From Pseudolysinimonas kribbensis (lineage in GTDB: Bacteria; Actinomycetota; Actinomycetes; Actinomycetales; Microbacteriaceae): a DNA stretch of 64,000 bases. The notes under the pieces were generated by a model, which worked only from the letters and a program-made list of their open reading frames with translations, was not told the DNA's origin and did not search any database. Numbering within the stretch: position 1 is the first letter of the stretch; the number at the start of each line of letters is the position of its first letter. Made by a program: the position numbers and the translations under genes. Below, piece after piece: positions 10,238 through 19,494 of the stretch. The stretch spans positions 2,790,001 through 2,854,000 of the forward strand of contig NZ_BSVB01000001.1 of the NCBI RefSeq assembly GCF_030161895.1. The letters run 5' to 3'.

Positions 10238-11448
10238 TCATGCGGCGCGTCGGGTGCGGACGGGTGCCTTCGTGTGCAGGGGGATGGGTGTCCGGGTGGG
10301 GTCGATGGATCGTGGCGGCACGAGGGAGTAGGTGTTGCCGGTGCGGGTGATGTGCCAGCCGTTGTTGTGGATGAGCAGGTGGTGGTGTCGGCACAGGAGG
10401 ACCCCGTCGGCGACGTCGGTGGTGCCGCCGCGGTGCCAGGGGTGATGTGGTGGGCTTCGCACCAGGTGGGTGGTCGGTCGCATCGGGGGAAGAGGCATCC
10501 GCCATCGCGGGCGGCGAGGGCGATGCGTTGCCTTGTGGTGAACAGGCGTTGGCTGCGCCCCACGTCCAGAGGCTGATCCTCGTCGAAGAGGATGGGGAGG
10601 TATCCGGTGGCGCACACGTGCCGTTCCACCGTCGCGATGGAGATGGCGCTGGTTTGTCCTTCGAGGGCTCCGGACCCACTGCGGCGGTCCAGGTCGGCGG
10701 CGGTGACATGCACCCGCACCGCGGGCCGGCTGGCTCCGAGGATCTCGTCGCTGCCGGCGGTCGAGCCGATGCGGATCAACTCGGCCAGCCCGTCCAGGGC
10801 GAGTTGCTCGATGGTGCGGTCGTCCTGGGTGAGGTCGGGAGCGGCATCCGGGTCGACGAACCGGACCCCACCACGCCGGGGTGAGGTGACCCCGTCATAG
10901 GCGGCGGTCACGATCGCCGCGGATTCCGGATCCAACAGGCCGGAGAGCCGGGTCATTCCGTCGGGTTGCGGGACCAGGTGCAGGTAGCGGCGCGAGCGCA
11001 GCAGCGCCTCCCGGTCTGCGACCCCATCGGCATCGGCTTCGTCGCGCAACTGCCGCGCCCGCACCGCCAATCGCCGTGGCGGCAAGGCCGCCGCCTCCGC
11101 GATCAACTGTCCCTCCAGTTCCGGGGACTCGATCGCGCGGATCGCATCCGCCGCATCCAGGGACAGGTCTCCGGCGGCGACGGCGTCGGCGATCGGCCCG
11201 GTCAACTCGCCGACGCGCACCATGACGTTGGCATCGTGCGGTGACAGCTGCCCGACCTGTTCGACGAGTTTGGCCGGGGTGCGCAGGCCGAGCCGCTGCG
11301 CCAACCCCGCACCGCCGAGCTCGGGACGCGAGCGGTAGGCGATCTCCGCCGCCACCGCCGCCAACTCCCCATCCACCCGCCGCCGATCCGCCGCGAGCAC
11401 ACGCTGCCGATCCAGCAGCTGCGCATCACCGAGGCGGGAGAGGTCCAT
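10238..11448 (-). CDS. DUF222 / HNH endonuclease signature protein (13E12 repeat family)
   Basis: This is a member of the multi-copy actinobacterial DUF222-HNH family. An N-terminal DUF222 helical region (ADAVAAGDLSLDAADAIRAI, then LPPRRLAVRARQL) precedes a C-terminal HNH nuclease module. That module contains CLFPRCDRPPTWCEAHHI followed, after the slip, by TPWHRGGTTDVADGVLLCRH and HHLLIHNNGW, giving the His/Asn/His metal site and zinc-type cysteines. The one-base loss is in the G run at 10439-10442 and falls inside the HNH core. I start it at MDLSRLGDAQLL; length is about 403 residues. The biological role of the family is not settled; copies are often scattered and may be mobile. Confidence 0.88.
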
Positions 11449-11563
11449 CCCTCTATTGTCGAGGTCCGAAAGTCTGTTCGGTAGTAGACCGAGCGTGGCT
11501 TGGATAACTTCCCCCACCCCCACCCTGTGAAGGAGAAGCGAGGGAATGCGCGGAACCGCGCGA

Positions 11564-11923
11564 TCAGCCCCAGGCGGGCAGGGCATCCCCGGCAAAGCTC
11601 CGACCGGCGTGCGCCTCCGATACGAGCACACCGGCCTGAACCGCCGGATCGTCGGCCATGAGCGCCTCGGTCTCGGCGAGGTTCGCGGCGAAGACGCCGA
11701 TGCCCGCCAGCTCCGACTCGTCGGGGATCGGGCAGACCACCGCGAGCTTGCCCGCGGCCCGCAGGGCGAAGTTGCGCCGCCCGTGCTCCCAGATGATGGC
11801 GCGCGCGCCCTCGTCTCGGTAATGCGGGCCGCGGTGGAAGACGACGACGGTGTACGGCTGGGCCGCCGCCATCATCCGGTGCATGTCGTCGTCGGTGATC
11901 TGCGGGAGCTCGCTCGCGCTCAT
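11564..11923 (-). CDS. YCII-related domain protein
   Basis: A 119-residue protein with a dimeric ferredoxin-like fold of the YciI type. Characteristic segments are [39 protein letters not shown] and [20 protein letters not shown], ending with [15 protein letters not shown]. The ATG at 11923 begins MSASELPQ; the frame continues upstream but without family similarity. Enzymatic function is unknown for most family members. It lies on the minus strand between the DUF222-HNH and methyltransferase genes. Confidence 0.78.
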   Translation of the reverse strand: MSASELPQITDDDMHRMMAAAQPYTVVVFHRGPHYRDEGARAIIWEHGRRNFALRAAGKLAVVCPIPDESELAGIGVFAANLAETEALMADDPAVQAGVLVSEAHAGRSFAGDALPAWG

Positions 11924-12012
11924 GCGGTCAGCATCGCAGCGGTCCGCGCGCGCCGCGAGGGTCGCATCGGGTTGCTCCGCACATCCGACGCGCGACGGCC
12001 GAGCCGGCCTCC

Positions 12013-12771
12013 TCACCGCTCCGCGATCGCGACCCAGGCGGTCGCCTCGACGACGCCGGGTCCGTCGCCGAGCGCCGCAGTGCACTGGCGCTGCAGCTCG
12101 CCCCTTCGCGCGTCGTCGAGACCGGCGACGTAGGCGCCGGCCGGCCCGACCCCGAGCGTGTACGGCTGCCACCAGTCGTCGACGTCGCGATACGGCAGGA
12201 GCACCGTGAGTTCGCCGGCGCGGACGTTCGGCAGCCCGGCGGCGCGGAAGATCCGCTCGAGATCGCCCTCGCGTGCGCCGGCCTCGTCCGACTCGTCGTG
12301 CACGCTCGGATCGAGCTCCCGCGCGACGCGCCAGAAGAGCGAGAGCGGGGCGCGTTCGCCGGCGAAGTCCCAGGTGGATGCCGCCACGGTGCCGCCCGGA
12401 CGCGTGACCCGCGCCATCTCCGCGACGCCCGTGACGGGGTCGGTCATGAAGTGGATGACGAGCTGCGCGAGCGTCAGATCGAACGACGCGTCGGGGTAGG
12501 GGAGCGACTCGGCGGTGCCCCGTCGGGTTTCCACGCCGGGCAGGCTGGCCCGGAGCGCCGTGACGAACGCGGCGGACGGGTCGATGGCGACCACGGCATC
12601 CGGACCCAGGGCTTCGACCAGCTGCGCCGTCAGTGCCCCGGTGCCGGCGCCCACATCGAGGGCCCGTTCCGGCGGATGCGGCCGCAGCTCTGCCAGCAGT
12701 TCTCGCGCCAGCTCGTCGGCGTACCGCCCCATGAACCGCTGGTAGGCATCGGCGCCGACCTCGAAGGTCAT
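12013..12771 (-). CDS. class I SAM-dependent methyltransferase (UbiE/Methyltransf_11 type)
   Basis: This 252-residue methyltransferase has the SAM-binding motif [20 protein letters not shown] (residues about 41-59), acidic motif [13 protein letters not shown], and motif post-[22 protein letters not shown], all typical of small-molecule methylases. The substrate is not evident. It is divergent from gatB, sharing the 87-base gap 12772-12858. An open frame extends much further upstream antisense to gatB, but only this part has methyltransferase sequence, so I place the start at [18 protein letters not shown]. Confidence 0.87.
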   Translation of the reverse strand: MTFEVGADAYQRFMGRYADELARELLAELRPHPPERALDVGAGTGALTAQLVEALGPDAVVAIDPSAAFVTALRASLPGVETRRGTAESLPYPDASFDLTLAQLVIHFMTDPVTGVAEMARVTRPGGTVAASTWDFAGERAPLSLFWRVARELDPSVHDESDEAGAREGDLERIFRAAGLPNVRAGELTVLLPYRDVDDWWQPYTLGVGPAGAYVAGLDDARRGELQRQCTAALGDGPGVVEATAWVAIAER

Positions 12772-12858
12772 GGTTTGATCCTGCCGCTCCGTGATCCGGA
12801 TGTCAGCCCCGTCCTGGCCCCGCGGACGAGGTGCTCCGCGATCCGTAGGATCGAACCC

Positions 12859-14387
12859 ATGGCCAAAGCCGATCTCATGGACTTCGACAAGGCCCTCGAA
12901 CTGTTCGAGCCGGTGCTCGGGTTCGAGGTGCATGTCGAGCTGTCGACGAAGACCAAGATGTTCTCCGACGCGCCGAATCCGGCCAACAGCGAGAACGTGA
13001 CGGCCGGCCCGAACACGCAGATTACGCCCGTCGATCTGGGCCTGCCCGGCAGCCTGCCCGTCGTCAACCGGACCGCGGTCGAGTACTCGATCTCGCTCGG
13101 CCTCGCCCTCGGCTGCTCGATCGCGGCGAGCTCCCGGTTCGCGCGGAAGAACTACTTCTACCCGGACCTCGCCAAGGACTACCAGATCAGCCAGTACGAC
13201 GAGCCGATCGCGTTCGAGGGCTCGGTCGAGGTGGAGCTGGAGGACGGCACCGTCTTCACCGTGCCGATCGAGCGTGCCCACATGGAGGAGGACGCCGGCA
13301 AGCTCACGCACGTCGGCGGCGCGACCGGTCGCATCCAGGGCGCCGAGTACTCGCTCGTCGACTACAACCGTGCGGGCGTGCCGCTCGTCGAGATCGTGAC
13401 GAAGCCGATCTTCGGCGCGGAGCACAACGCGCCCGCGGTCGGCAAGGCGTACGTCTCGACGATCCGCGACATCGTGCGCAGCCTCGGCATCAGCGAGGCG
13501 CGGATGGAGCGCGGCAACCTCCGCTGCGACGCGAACGTCTCGCTCCGCCCGCGCGCACGGGCGGGAGAGCCGCCGGCGCCGCTCGGCACCCGCACGGAGA
13601 CCAAAAACGTCAACTCGATGCGCTCGGTCGAGCGCGCGGTGCGTTACGAGATTCAGCGACAGGCCGCGATCCTCGCCGCCGGCGGGTCGATCACGCAGGA
13701 GACCCGCCACTGGCACGAGGACACCGGCACGACGTCGCCGGGGCGTCCCAAGTCGGACGCGGACGATTACCGGTACTTTCCCGAGCCGGACCTCCTTCCG
13801 ATCGAACCCGACCCGAAGCTCATCGAGTCGCTGCGGGCGGCGCTTCCGGAGGCGCCGGCCGTCCGACGTCGACGATTGCGCGAATCGTGGGGCTTCACGG
13901 AGCTGGAGTTCCAAGACGTGCAGAACTCCGGGCTCCTGGTCGAGGTGGAGGAGACCGTCGCGGCCGGTGCCGCCCCCGCCCAAGCCCGCAAGTGGTGGAC
14001 CGGCGAGATCGCCCGCCTGGCGAACGCGCAGAATGCCGAGCCGGCCGCGCTGATCACCCCGCTGGCGGTGTCGGAGATCGTGGCGCTGGTGGAGTCGGGA
14101 GAGCTGACCGACCGGATGGCGCGTCAGGTCGTCGAAGGGGTCGCCGCGGGGAGGGCACGCCCGCCGAGATCGTCGCGGCGCGCGGCCTCAAGGTCGTCTC
14201 GGATGACGGCGCGCTGATCGCCGCGATCGACGAGGCGCTCGCGGCCCAGCCCGACGTGCTCGAGAAGATCCGCGACGGCAAGGTGCAGGCCGCCGGCGCG
14301 GTCATCGGCGCCGTGATGAAGGCGATGAAGGGTCAGGCCGACGCGGCCCGCGTGCGGGAGCTGGTGCTGGAGCGCGCGCAGGCCTGA
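12859..14387 (+). CDS. gatB: Asp-tRNA(Asn)/Glu-tRNA(Gln) amidotransferase subunit B
   Basis: GatB binds misacylated tRNA and phosphorylates it before transamidation by GatA. The start [20 protein letters not shown] leads into [17 protein letters not shown], with the catalytic/metal region following; [20 protein letters not shown] is a GatB signature. The tRNA-contacting GatB/YqeY tail occupies about the last 150 residues. One G is missing from the run at 14148-14151 within the tail ([18 protein letters not shown]); repaired length is about 509 residues. The enzyme is normally essential in bacteria lacking GlnRS, so the break is almost certainly a sequence error. gatB lies 12.3 kb from gatA. 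Confidence 0.96.
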
Positions 14388-14413
14388 GGCGGGACGCACC
14401 TCCCACGTTTCGC

Positions 14414-14764
14414 TCAGCGCGCGGGCTGCTCCGCGGGCTTCCCGAGGTTCCGCTGCGCCCACAGCCCCAGCTGGGAGATCGTCGGCACCAACTCCGCGCC
14501 CGCGGTCGTCAGCTCGTAGCGCACGGTGATCGGTGGCCCTTCGACGACGGCCCGGGTGACGAGTCCCGTGTCGGTCAGCTCGAGCAGGCGTTCCGACAGC
14601 ACGGTGTCGCTGATGCCGCTGACCGCCTTGCGCAGGCCGACGAACGAATTCACACCGGAGCCCAGGACGCTCAGGATCATGCCGTTCCAGCGCTTGCCGA
14701 GCACCGAGAAGGCGAGGGTGATCGCGGCGTCGCAGATCCCCACCTCGTCGTCGTGCTGCGCCAT
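14414..14764 (-). CDS. HxlR-family transcriptional regulator
   Basis: A 116-residue winged-helix regulator. The family pattern is clear: VLGKRWNGMILSVLGSGVNSF near residue 21, then SGISDTVLSERLLELTDTGLV as the recognition helix and VRYELTTAGAELVP as the wing. The single cysteine GICDAA near residue 11 sits where redox-sensing HxlR proteins (YodB/HypR type) carry their sensor cysteine, so oxidant or quinone sensing is plausible. It is divergent from the azoreductase gene and probably controls it. Confidence 0.88.
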   Translation of the reverse strand: MAQHDDEVGICDAAITLAFSVLGKRWNGMILSVLGSGVNSFVGLRKAVSGISDTVLSERLLELTDTGLVTRAVVEGPPITVRYELTTAGAELVPTISQLGLWAQRNLGKPAEQPAR

Positions 14765-14791
14765 CCCCTCATGATAGTCGTGCTACGTTCT

Positions 14792-14821
14792 CCCTAGTCA
14801 CTTTGTTTTTCTTAGTTAGGG
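14792..14821. promoter_or_regulatory. divergent promoter/operator between hxlR and azoreductase
   Basis: This AT-rich island carries the inverted arms CCCTA (14792-14796) and TAGGG (14817-14821) and a direct repeat TAGTnA inside them. It lies between the two divergent genes, and the AGGGAG at its right edge serves as the ribosome site for the GTG start at 14831. An HxlR binding site is inferred from position and symmetry. Confidence 0.4.
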
Positions 14822-14830
14822 AGTTCTACC

Positions 14831-15484
14831 GTGTCGCTCTACCGTCTCGATGCCAGCATCAACCCCGCGACCTCGCACAGTCGCGCCCTGGCGGATCTCG
14901 TCGAGGCGGAGTGGACCGGCGAGCACCCGGATTCCGCGATCACCCGCCGCGACATCGGCACCGATCCGCTGCCGGCCACGACCTGGCGCACGCTCGTGCT
15001 GAGCGGCATGACTCCGGATGCCGACCTCACCGAGGAGCAGAAGGGCGCCCGCAAGCTCGCCACCACCCTCGTCGACGAGCTGGTCGACGCCGACGCCATC
15101 CTGCTCGCGATCCCGCTGTACAACTGGGGCGTCGCCGCCCACGTGAAGAGCTGGTACGACATCACCTACACGGATGACCGCATCAAGTCCGGCGCCCTCA
15201 CCGGCAAGCCGGTGGTGCTCGCGAGCGTTCTCGGCGGCGACTACCGTCCCGAGTCGGGCAAGACCGACTGGGACCACTCGACGCCGTGGCTGCGTCACGT
15301 GATCGAGAACATCTGGAAGGCCGACCTGCTCGTCGTGCAGCGCCAGCTGACCCTGGTGGGCGTCAATCCGGCGATGGATGGCCTGGCCGACGACGCGGTC
15401 GAGGTGCACGCCGCCGCGCAGCAGCTCGCCGTCGAGCACGGGCGCACGCTCGCGTCGAAGCGGAACGCGCGCTCGGCGGCGTAA
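14831..15484 (+). CDS. FMN-dependent NADH-azoreductase-like flavodoxin-fold oxidoreductase
   Basis: A 217-residue AzoR/NQO-type enzyme that would reduce quinones or azo compounds with NAD(P)H via FMN. The N-terminal phosphate-binding loop is LDASINPATSHSRALADLV. The flavin contact LLAIPLYNWGVAAHVKSWYD and the block KPVVLASVLGGDY are typical of the family. It starts at GTG with AGGGAG 7 bases upstream. The pairing with a divergent HxlR regulator resembles quinone/diamide-stress modules in Firmicutes. Confidence 0.85.
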   Translation: MSLYRLDASINPATSHSRALADLVEAEWTGEHPDSAITRRDIGTDPLPATTWRTLVLSGMTPDADLTEEQKGARKLATTLVDELVDADAILLAIPLYNWGVAAHVKSWYDITYTDDRIKSGALTGKPVVLASVLGGDYRPESGKTDWDHSTPWLRHVIENIWKADLLVVQRQLTLVGVNPAMDGLADDAVEVHAAAQQLAVEHGRTLASKRNARSAA

Positions 15485-15536
15485 CAAGCGCGCCGCCGGC
15501 CAGCGCGGGCGATCCGCACCGGGGAATATGGCATCC

Positions 15537-16391
15537 ATGGAACTCGGACTGCACATCGCCGACTTCACCTGGACCGGCGGCCCCGCCGCGCTGGGTGCCG
15601 ACCTCGCCGCGCACGCGCGTGCGGCGGAGGATGCGGGAATCACCCGCATCACGGTCATGGACCACTTCTGGCAACTGCCCGGCATCGGACCGGTCGAGCA
15701 CGAGATGCTCGAGGCCTACACGCTGCTCGGCTACCTCGCCGCGCACACGAAGACGGTGAAGCTGCACACGCTCGTCACGGGCGTGATCTACCGCGAGCCG
15801 GCGCTGCTGGCGAAGGCGGTCAGCACCCTCGACGTGATCTCCGGAGGCCGTGCCGGCCTCGGCATCGGTGCGGCGTGGAACGACGAGGAGTCGGCGGGGC
15901 TCGGCTTCCGCTTCCCGCCGACGAAGGAGCGCATGGACCGCCTGGAGGAGGCGATCCGGATCTGCCTGCAGATGTGGTCGGGGTCGGAGGAGCCGTTCGA
16001 CGGCGAGTACTACCACCTCGGCCGCACCCTCAACTCGCCACAGCCGCTGAGCGGAAAGCCCTACCTGATGATCGGCGGGGGCGGCGAGAAGCGCACGCTC
16101 AAGCTCGTCGCGCAGTACGCCGACGCCTGCAACATCGGGGCCGGTCCGGATGCCGCCCACAAGCTCGACGTGCTGCGCGCGCACTGCGACGACCTGGGTC
16201 GCGACTACGACACGATCGAGAAGACGGCGATGATGGGCATCGACCCGTCGTCGACTCCGGATGACGTGGTGCGCACCGGCGAGGAGCTGGCGGAGCTCGG
16301 GTACACGACGTTGTACGTATATGCGACCGGCATCAGGGCGCCGCGGTCGATCATCGACGTGATGGGGGAGGCCGCCGGCCGGCTGCGCTAG
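15537..16391 (+). CDS. LLM-class F420-dependent oxidoreductase
   Basis: A luciferase-like (TIM barrel) flavin or F420-dependent enzyme of about 284 residues. The family opening is LGLHIADFTW and ITVMDHFWQLPGIG; the cofactor-side segments are VSTLDVISGGRAGLGIGAAW and PYLMIGGGGEKRTLKLVAQY, the last a near-signature of F420-type members. I chose ATG 15537 (MELGLHI) over the in-frame ATG at 15528, which has no room for a ribosome site. The substrate is unknown. Its TAG stop overlaps the MarR stop on the other strand within the palindrome CTAG. Confidence 0.87.
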   Translation: MELGLHIADFTWTGGPAALGADLAAHARAAEDAGITRITVMDHFWQLPGIGPVEHEMLEAYTLLGYLAAHTKTVKLHTLVTGVIYREPALLAKAVSTLDVISGGRAGLGIGAAWNDEESAGLGFRFPPTKERMDRLEEAIRICLQMWSGSEEPFDGEYYHLGRTLNSPQPLSGKPYLMIGGGGEKRTLKLVAQYADACNIGAGPDAAHKLDVLRAHCDDLGRDYDTIEKTAMMGIDPSSTPDDVVRTGEELAELGYTTLYVYATGIRAPRSIIDVMGEAAGRLR

Positions 16392-16798
16392 TCGACGAGC
16401 AACCGCTGCAGCATCCCGCCGAGCACTTCGCGCTCGTTCTCGCCGAGCGGCGCGAAGTGCTGCCGCAGCATGCCGTCGAGGATCTTCTGCCCCGCGGCGC
16501 GCACCCGCTCGCCCTCGGGCGTCAGCTCGGGACGGATCGCGCGCCCGGCTCCCGTCACTCGCCGGATCAGCCCACGCGCCTCGAGCCGTGCGGCGAGCGT
16601 GCCGAAGGCCTGGTCGGTCTGGAAGGTCAGCACGGCGAGGTCGTGCAGCGAGGCGCCCGGGTTGGCGTGCAGGTGCCGCAGGGCGTCCCACTGGACGAGC
16701 GTCACGTCGATCGGCTTGAGCGCCTCGGTCGCCGTGCGGTGCTGCCGTGCCTGGACGCGCTTGATCGTGAGTCCGAGCTCGGAGAGGGACATCGCCAT
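16388..16798 (-). CDS. MarR-family transcriptional regulator
   Basis: A 136-residue winged-helix regulator. The MarR core is visible: VQWDALRHLHANPGASLHDL, the recognition helix LTFQTDQAFGTLAARLEARG and the wing LIRRVTGAGRAIRPELTPEG. It is divergent from the hydrolase at 16862, and the AT-rich palindrome at 16829-16838 lies between them, a typical arrangement for a MarR protein controlling an enzyme that acts on its ligand. Effector unknown. Confidence 0.88.
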   Translation of the reverse strand: MAMSLSELGLTIKRVQARQHRTATEALKPIDVTLVQWDALRHLHANPGASLHDLAVLTFQTDQAFGTLAARLEARGLIRRVTGAGRAIRPELTPEGERVRAAGQKILDGMLRQHFAPLGENEREVLGGMLQRLLVD

Positions 16799-16828
16799 GG
16801 CTCGATCCTAGGCGAACGAGACAGCTTG

Positions 16829-16850
16829 TTTATATAAATATGTTGATATA
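16829..16850. promoter_or_regulatory. probable MarR operator
   Basis: The stretch is almost pure A/T in a very GC-rich genome. It contains the perfect 10-base palindrome TTTATATAAA (16829-16838), followed by ATAT-gttg-ATAT (16838-16849). It sits between divergent marR (start 16798) and hydrolase (start 16862) genes, so it would cover both promoters. MarR binding is inferred. Confidence 0.5.
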
Positions 16851-16861
16851 GCGTGACTGGC

Positions 16862-17653
16862 ATGACGACTCCGCTCTCCCTCACCATCCCGACGTCGTTC
16901 GGAGACGTCCCGCTGACCGCCGACGAGCGCGGGGAGGGGCGCGCGATCGTGATCCTGCACGGCGGGGCCGGCCCGGCATCCGTCACCGGCTTCGCCGATC
17001 TGCTGGCCGAGCAGACCGGATCGCGCGTCATCGCGCCGAGCTACCCGGGCTTCGGCGGCACACCGCGCCCCGAGGCGCTCACCACGATTGCCGGCCTGGC
17101 AGAGCTGATCGAGGGCATGCTCGACGCGCTCGACCTCGACGACGTCACCGTCATCGGCAACTCGATGGGCGGCTGGATCACAGCCGAGCTGGCACTGCGC
17201 CATCCGTCGCGCCTCGGTCGCATCGTGCTCGTGGATGCCGTGGGCATCGAGGTCACGGACCACCCGGTCGCCGACTTCTTCGCCCTCACCCCCGCGCAGA
17301 TCGCCGAGCGCAGCTGGTACGACCCGTCGAAGGCGCCGTCGCTCGACCCGTCGGCGCTGCCGCCGGCGGCGCGGGAGGTGTTCGCGGGCAATCGGGCGTC
17401 ACTGGCGCTGTACGGCGGGTCGATGGCGGATGCGTCGCTGCTCGGGCGGCTGGGCGGGGACGAGGTGCCGGCACTGGTGCTGTGGGGTGAGGCGGATCGG
17501 ATCGTGGATGTCGCGTATGGGCGGGCGTATGCGGCGGGGATTCCGAGGGCGCGGTTCGAGGTGCTCGCGGGCGTCGGGCATGTGCCGCAGATGGAGGGGC
17601 CGGAGGTGCTCTTGACAACGGTGGCTCGATCCGCAGACACGGACGCGGGTTGA
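16862..17653 (+). CDS. alpha/beta hydrolase
   Basis: This hydrolase of about 263 residues has the nucleophile elbow TVIGNSMGGWITAELALRHP (Ser in GNSMGG). The oxyanion region is VILHGGAGPASV, and the C-terminal acid/His pair lies around LWGEADRIVD and GVGHVPQMEGPE. I start it at ATG 16862; a GTG at 16853 is also in frame. It is divergent from marR and probably its target. The residue set fits small ester or carbon-carbon hydrolases; the substrate is unknown. Confidence 0.83.
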   Translation: MTTPLSLTIPTSFGDVPLTADERGEGRAIVILHGGAGPASVTGFADLLAEQTGSRVIAPSYPGFGGTPRPEALTTIAGLAELIEGMLDALDLDDVTVIGNSMGGWITAELALRHPSRLGRIVLVDAVGIEVTDHPVADFFALTPAQIAERSWYDPSKAPSLDPSALPPAAREVFAGNRASLALYGGSMADASLLGRLGGDEVPALVLWGEADRIVDVAYGRAYAAGIPRARFEVLAGVGHVPQMEGPEVLLTTVARSADTDAG

Positions 17654-17711
17654 GGCCAAAGCCTGATTCGAGCACCGGAGACTGATCGCTCCGCGAACGC
17701 GAAGGGACACG

Positions 17712-17957
17712 GTGCCGGCCATTCCGATCAGAACTGCGGCGCTCGCGAAGTCTGCTGACTCGCCCGATCGGATGGTGCGTCAGGCAGCGAAGGGCCTCAT
17801 GGTGGAGGAGAGGACACTTCCAGAGATGGTCGCGGCCGGGAGGCTGAAGGTCCTCTCGGACGACTGGCGCCAATTGTGGCGATTGACCGGTTGGAGCCGC
17901 AAGCGCGTGCTGGAGAACGTCCGCCACGGCAAGGCGCGGGCCGCCAGTTCGCGGTGA
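17712..17957 (+). pseudogene. decayed copy of the gatB C-terminal (GatB/YqeY) tail
   Basis: The 81-codon frame is a clear but degraded relative of the end of gatB. Aligned to GatB from [12 protein letters not shown], 21 of 42 residues match by hand count (shared DRM, RQ, LKV, SDD), and a later block VLENVRHGKARAA matches [13 protein letters not shown] at 8 of 14. After codon RAASS a frame shift continues the similarity (AVIEATKSS against AVIGAVMKA) to about 17985. The catalytic part of GatB is absent. It may be a displaced gene end left by an insertion; a stand-alone YqeY-like protein is less likely because the domain is incomplete. Confidence 0.68.
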
Positions 17958-18050
17958 TCGAGGCGACAAAGAGCTCGCGGTGCCGCGCACAATTCCGAGA
18001 CTCGTCGCGTGGCGCCGCGAAGATGAGCGATCCACGGACACAATGCAAGT

Positions 18051-19480
18051 GTGTCCGACTTGGTGGAACGAGAAGATTTATACGTCCCTGATCGATTCGA
18101 GCAGCTTAGGGACGCCGGAGAGGGCACTCTTCAATCGGTCGTGGTACCGGTGGAGGAAACGTTGGCGCAGTTCTCCGAAAGGTTCGCCGATCTTCGGGCG
18201 GCCCGCCGTGGAGGATTCTGGATCATCCGTGGTGAAGCTGGATCGGGGAAGTCGACTTTTCTCGACACGGTCGGAATCTTCAGGGCGGGCGTCTCTACGG
18301 TTCGGATCCCGCTGGATGCGGACATACCTTCAGAACTCCAAGCGCTGCCGCCGACGTCCAACGCTCGGGTCATTGTGATCGAGGGCCGCGAGGCTTTGAC
18401 TGACGTGAGCGAGTCGGCTCTGGAGGCGTCTCTGCACGGCATCAATGGCTTTGTGCGCGCGGCCAACGGTCAAAACACACTCGTCGTGTGGCCGACAAAT
18501 ACGGATGAGCTAACTGAAGCGCTGGTCGGTCTCGGGACCCGGCTTGGCGGAGCAGCTCTCATGTCGGGGATGCCTGTGGTCCGCTTCAGTGGACCTCCGA
18601 AATCGGACTATGTGCGGATCGCCGCAAACACCATTGCGGCGCTTAATGAAGGCGCGTCGCTCACTGCGCTGGGCCTTACCGAAGACGCGGCTACCGATCT
18701 AGCTGCTCAAGCGCCGACGGTGGGCGACTACATGGGTTCGATCCGTGCCGCTCTCTTACAGAATGGTGCTGCGGTTCGGCGCCTGATGGCGACCGAGCAG
18801 CCGCGAGTTTGGACCGTGGTTGTCGCAGGGAATGATCCGGAAGGAGATGTTGCTGCGCTCACTCGAGGTGCTCTCTCCGCAGCGGACATCGACAGACTAC
18901 TAACGGCGACCAACGCCAACGTGGTCAACGACATTCGAGCCCAGCCGGACACGATCGGCATCCTCGGAACGGTGTTGGACGCAAAGATCTTTCACCTCGA
19001 GATTCTCGCCGCGCTCGAGATAGCGCGTTCGTTTGCGAGTGCTGATCTGAAGACGCGAATGACGGGGCTCGGGATGTCGACGCGTGGCAACAAGCGAGAC
19101 GCAGTCGATCGGCTGCGTTCCAGTGCGATCGGCGTGATCCTGGGAGGTGGTCAGTTGGGGCCACGCCGCAGAGGGGCCGAGCAGGGACGAACACTCAGTC
19201 GGCCTACGCAAGCCTCGCATCTATCGCGCAGACGAATGACGGTCTACTGAACCGCGCGGTCGGCGAAGCCTTTGTCGCCGCTGGTATGGCCGATTCTTAC
19301 GAAGTTGAGGTCGAAATCGGGACAGACTTTCGATTCAAGAGCGATGTCCTGCTTCATAGAGGTTCGGAGCGCATTCGGCTTGAAATGATGTGGCGAACCG
19401 AGACACGTCAGGCAACCATCGCGAACTATGTGCTTGGAAAGCTTCGGAACTATGCGAAGGCCATCGGGCTTATGCACTGA
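18051..19480 (+). CDS. unrecognised P-loop ATPase with a possible PD-(D/E)XK-like C-terminal domain
   Basis: I do not recognise this family. The N-terminus is a P-loop NTPase: Walker A GEAGSGKST at residues 61-69, a Walker B-like ARVIVIEGRE at about 105-114 and a sensor-like TLVVWPTNT at about 143-151. A helical region follows (residues about 190-380). After a one-base loss in the G run at 19157-19160, the frame continues to the stop at 19480. That tail contains FKSDVLLHRG and RLEMMWR followed by NYVLGKLRNYAKAIG, a spacing resembling the D...E-x-(K/R) core of PD-(D/E)XK nucleases. Repaired length is about 476 residues. Base composition and codons (tta, aga, act) are less GC-rich than the neighbours, pointing to transfer. 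A defence or mobile-element role is possible but unproven. Confidence 0.6.
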
Positions 19481-19494
19481 CTACCCTCATCCCC

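Noticed and set aside
10057-11631. Longer start for the DUF222-HNH gene upstream of 11448
   Set aside because: The extra N-terminal residues have no family similarity, and ATG 11448 begins the typical DUF222 lead.
12013-13983. A 656-codon minus-strand frame running from the methyltransferase back through gatB
   Set aside because: Only the last 252 residues resemble a protein family; the rest is antisense to gatB and reflects high GC.
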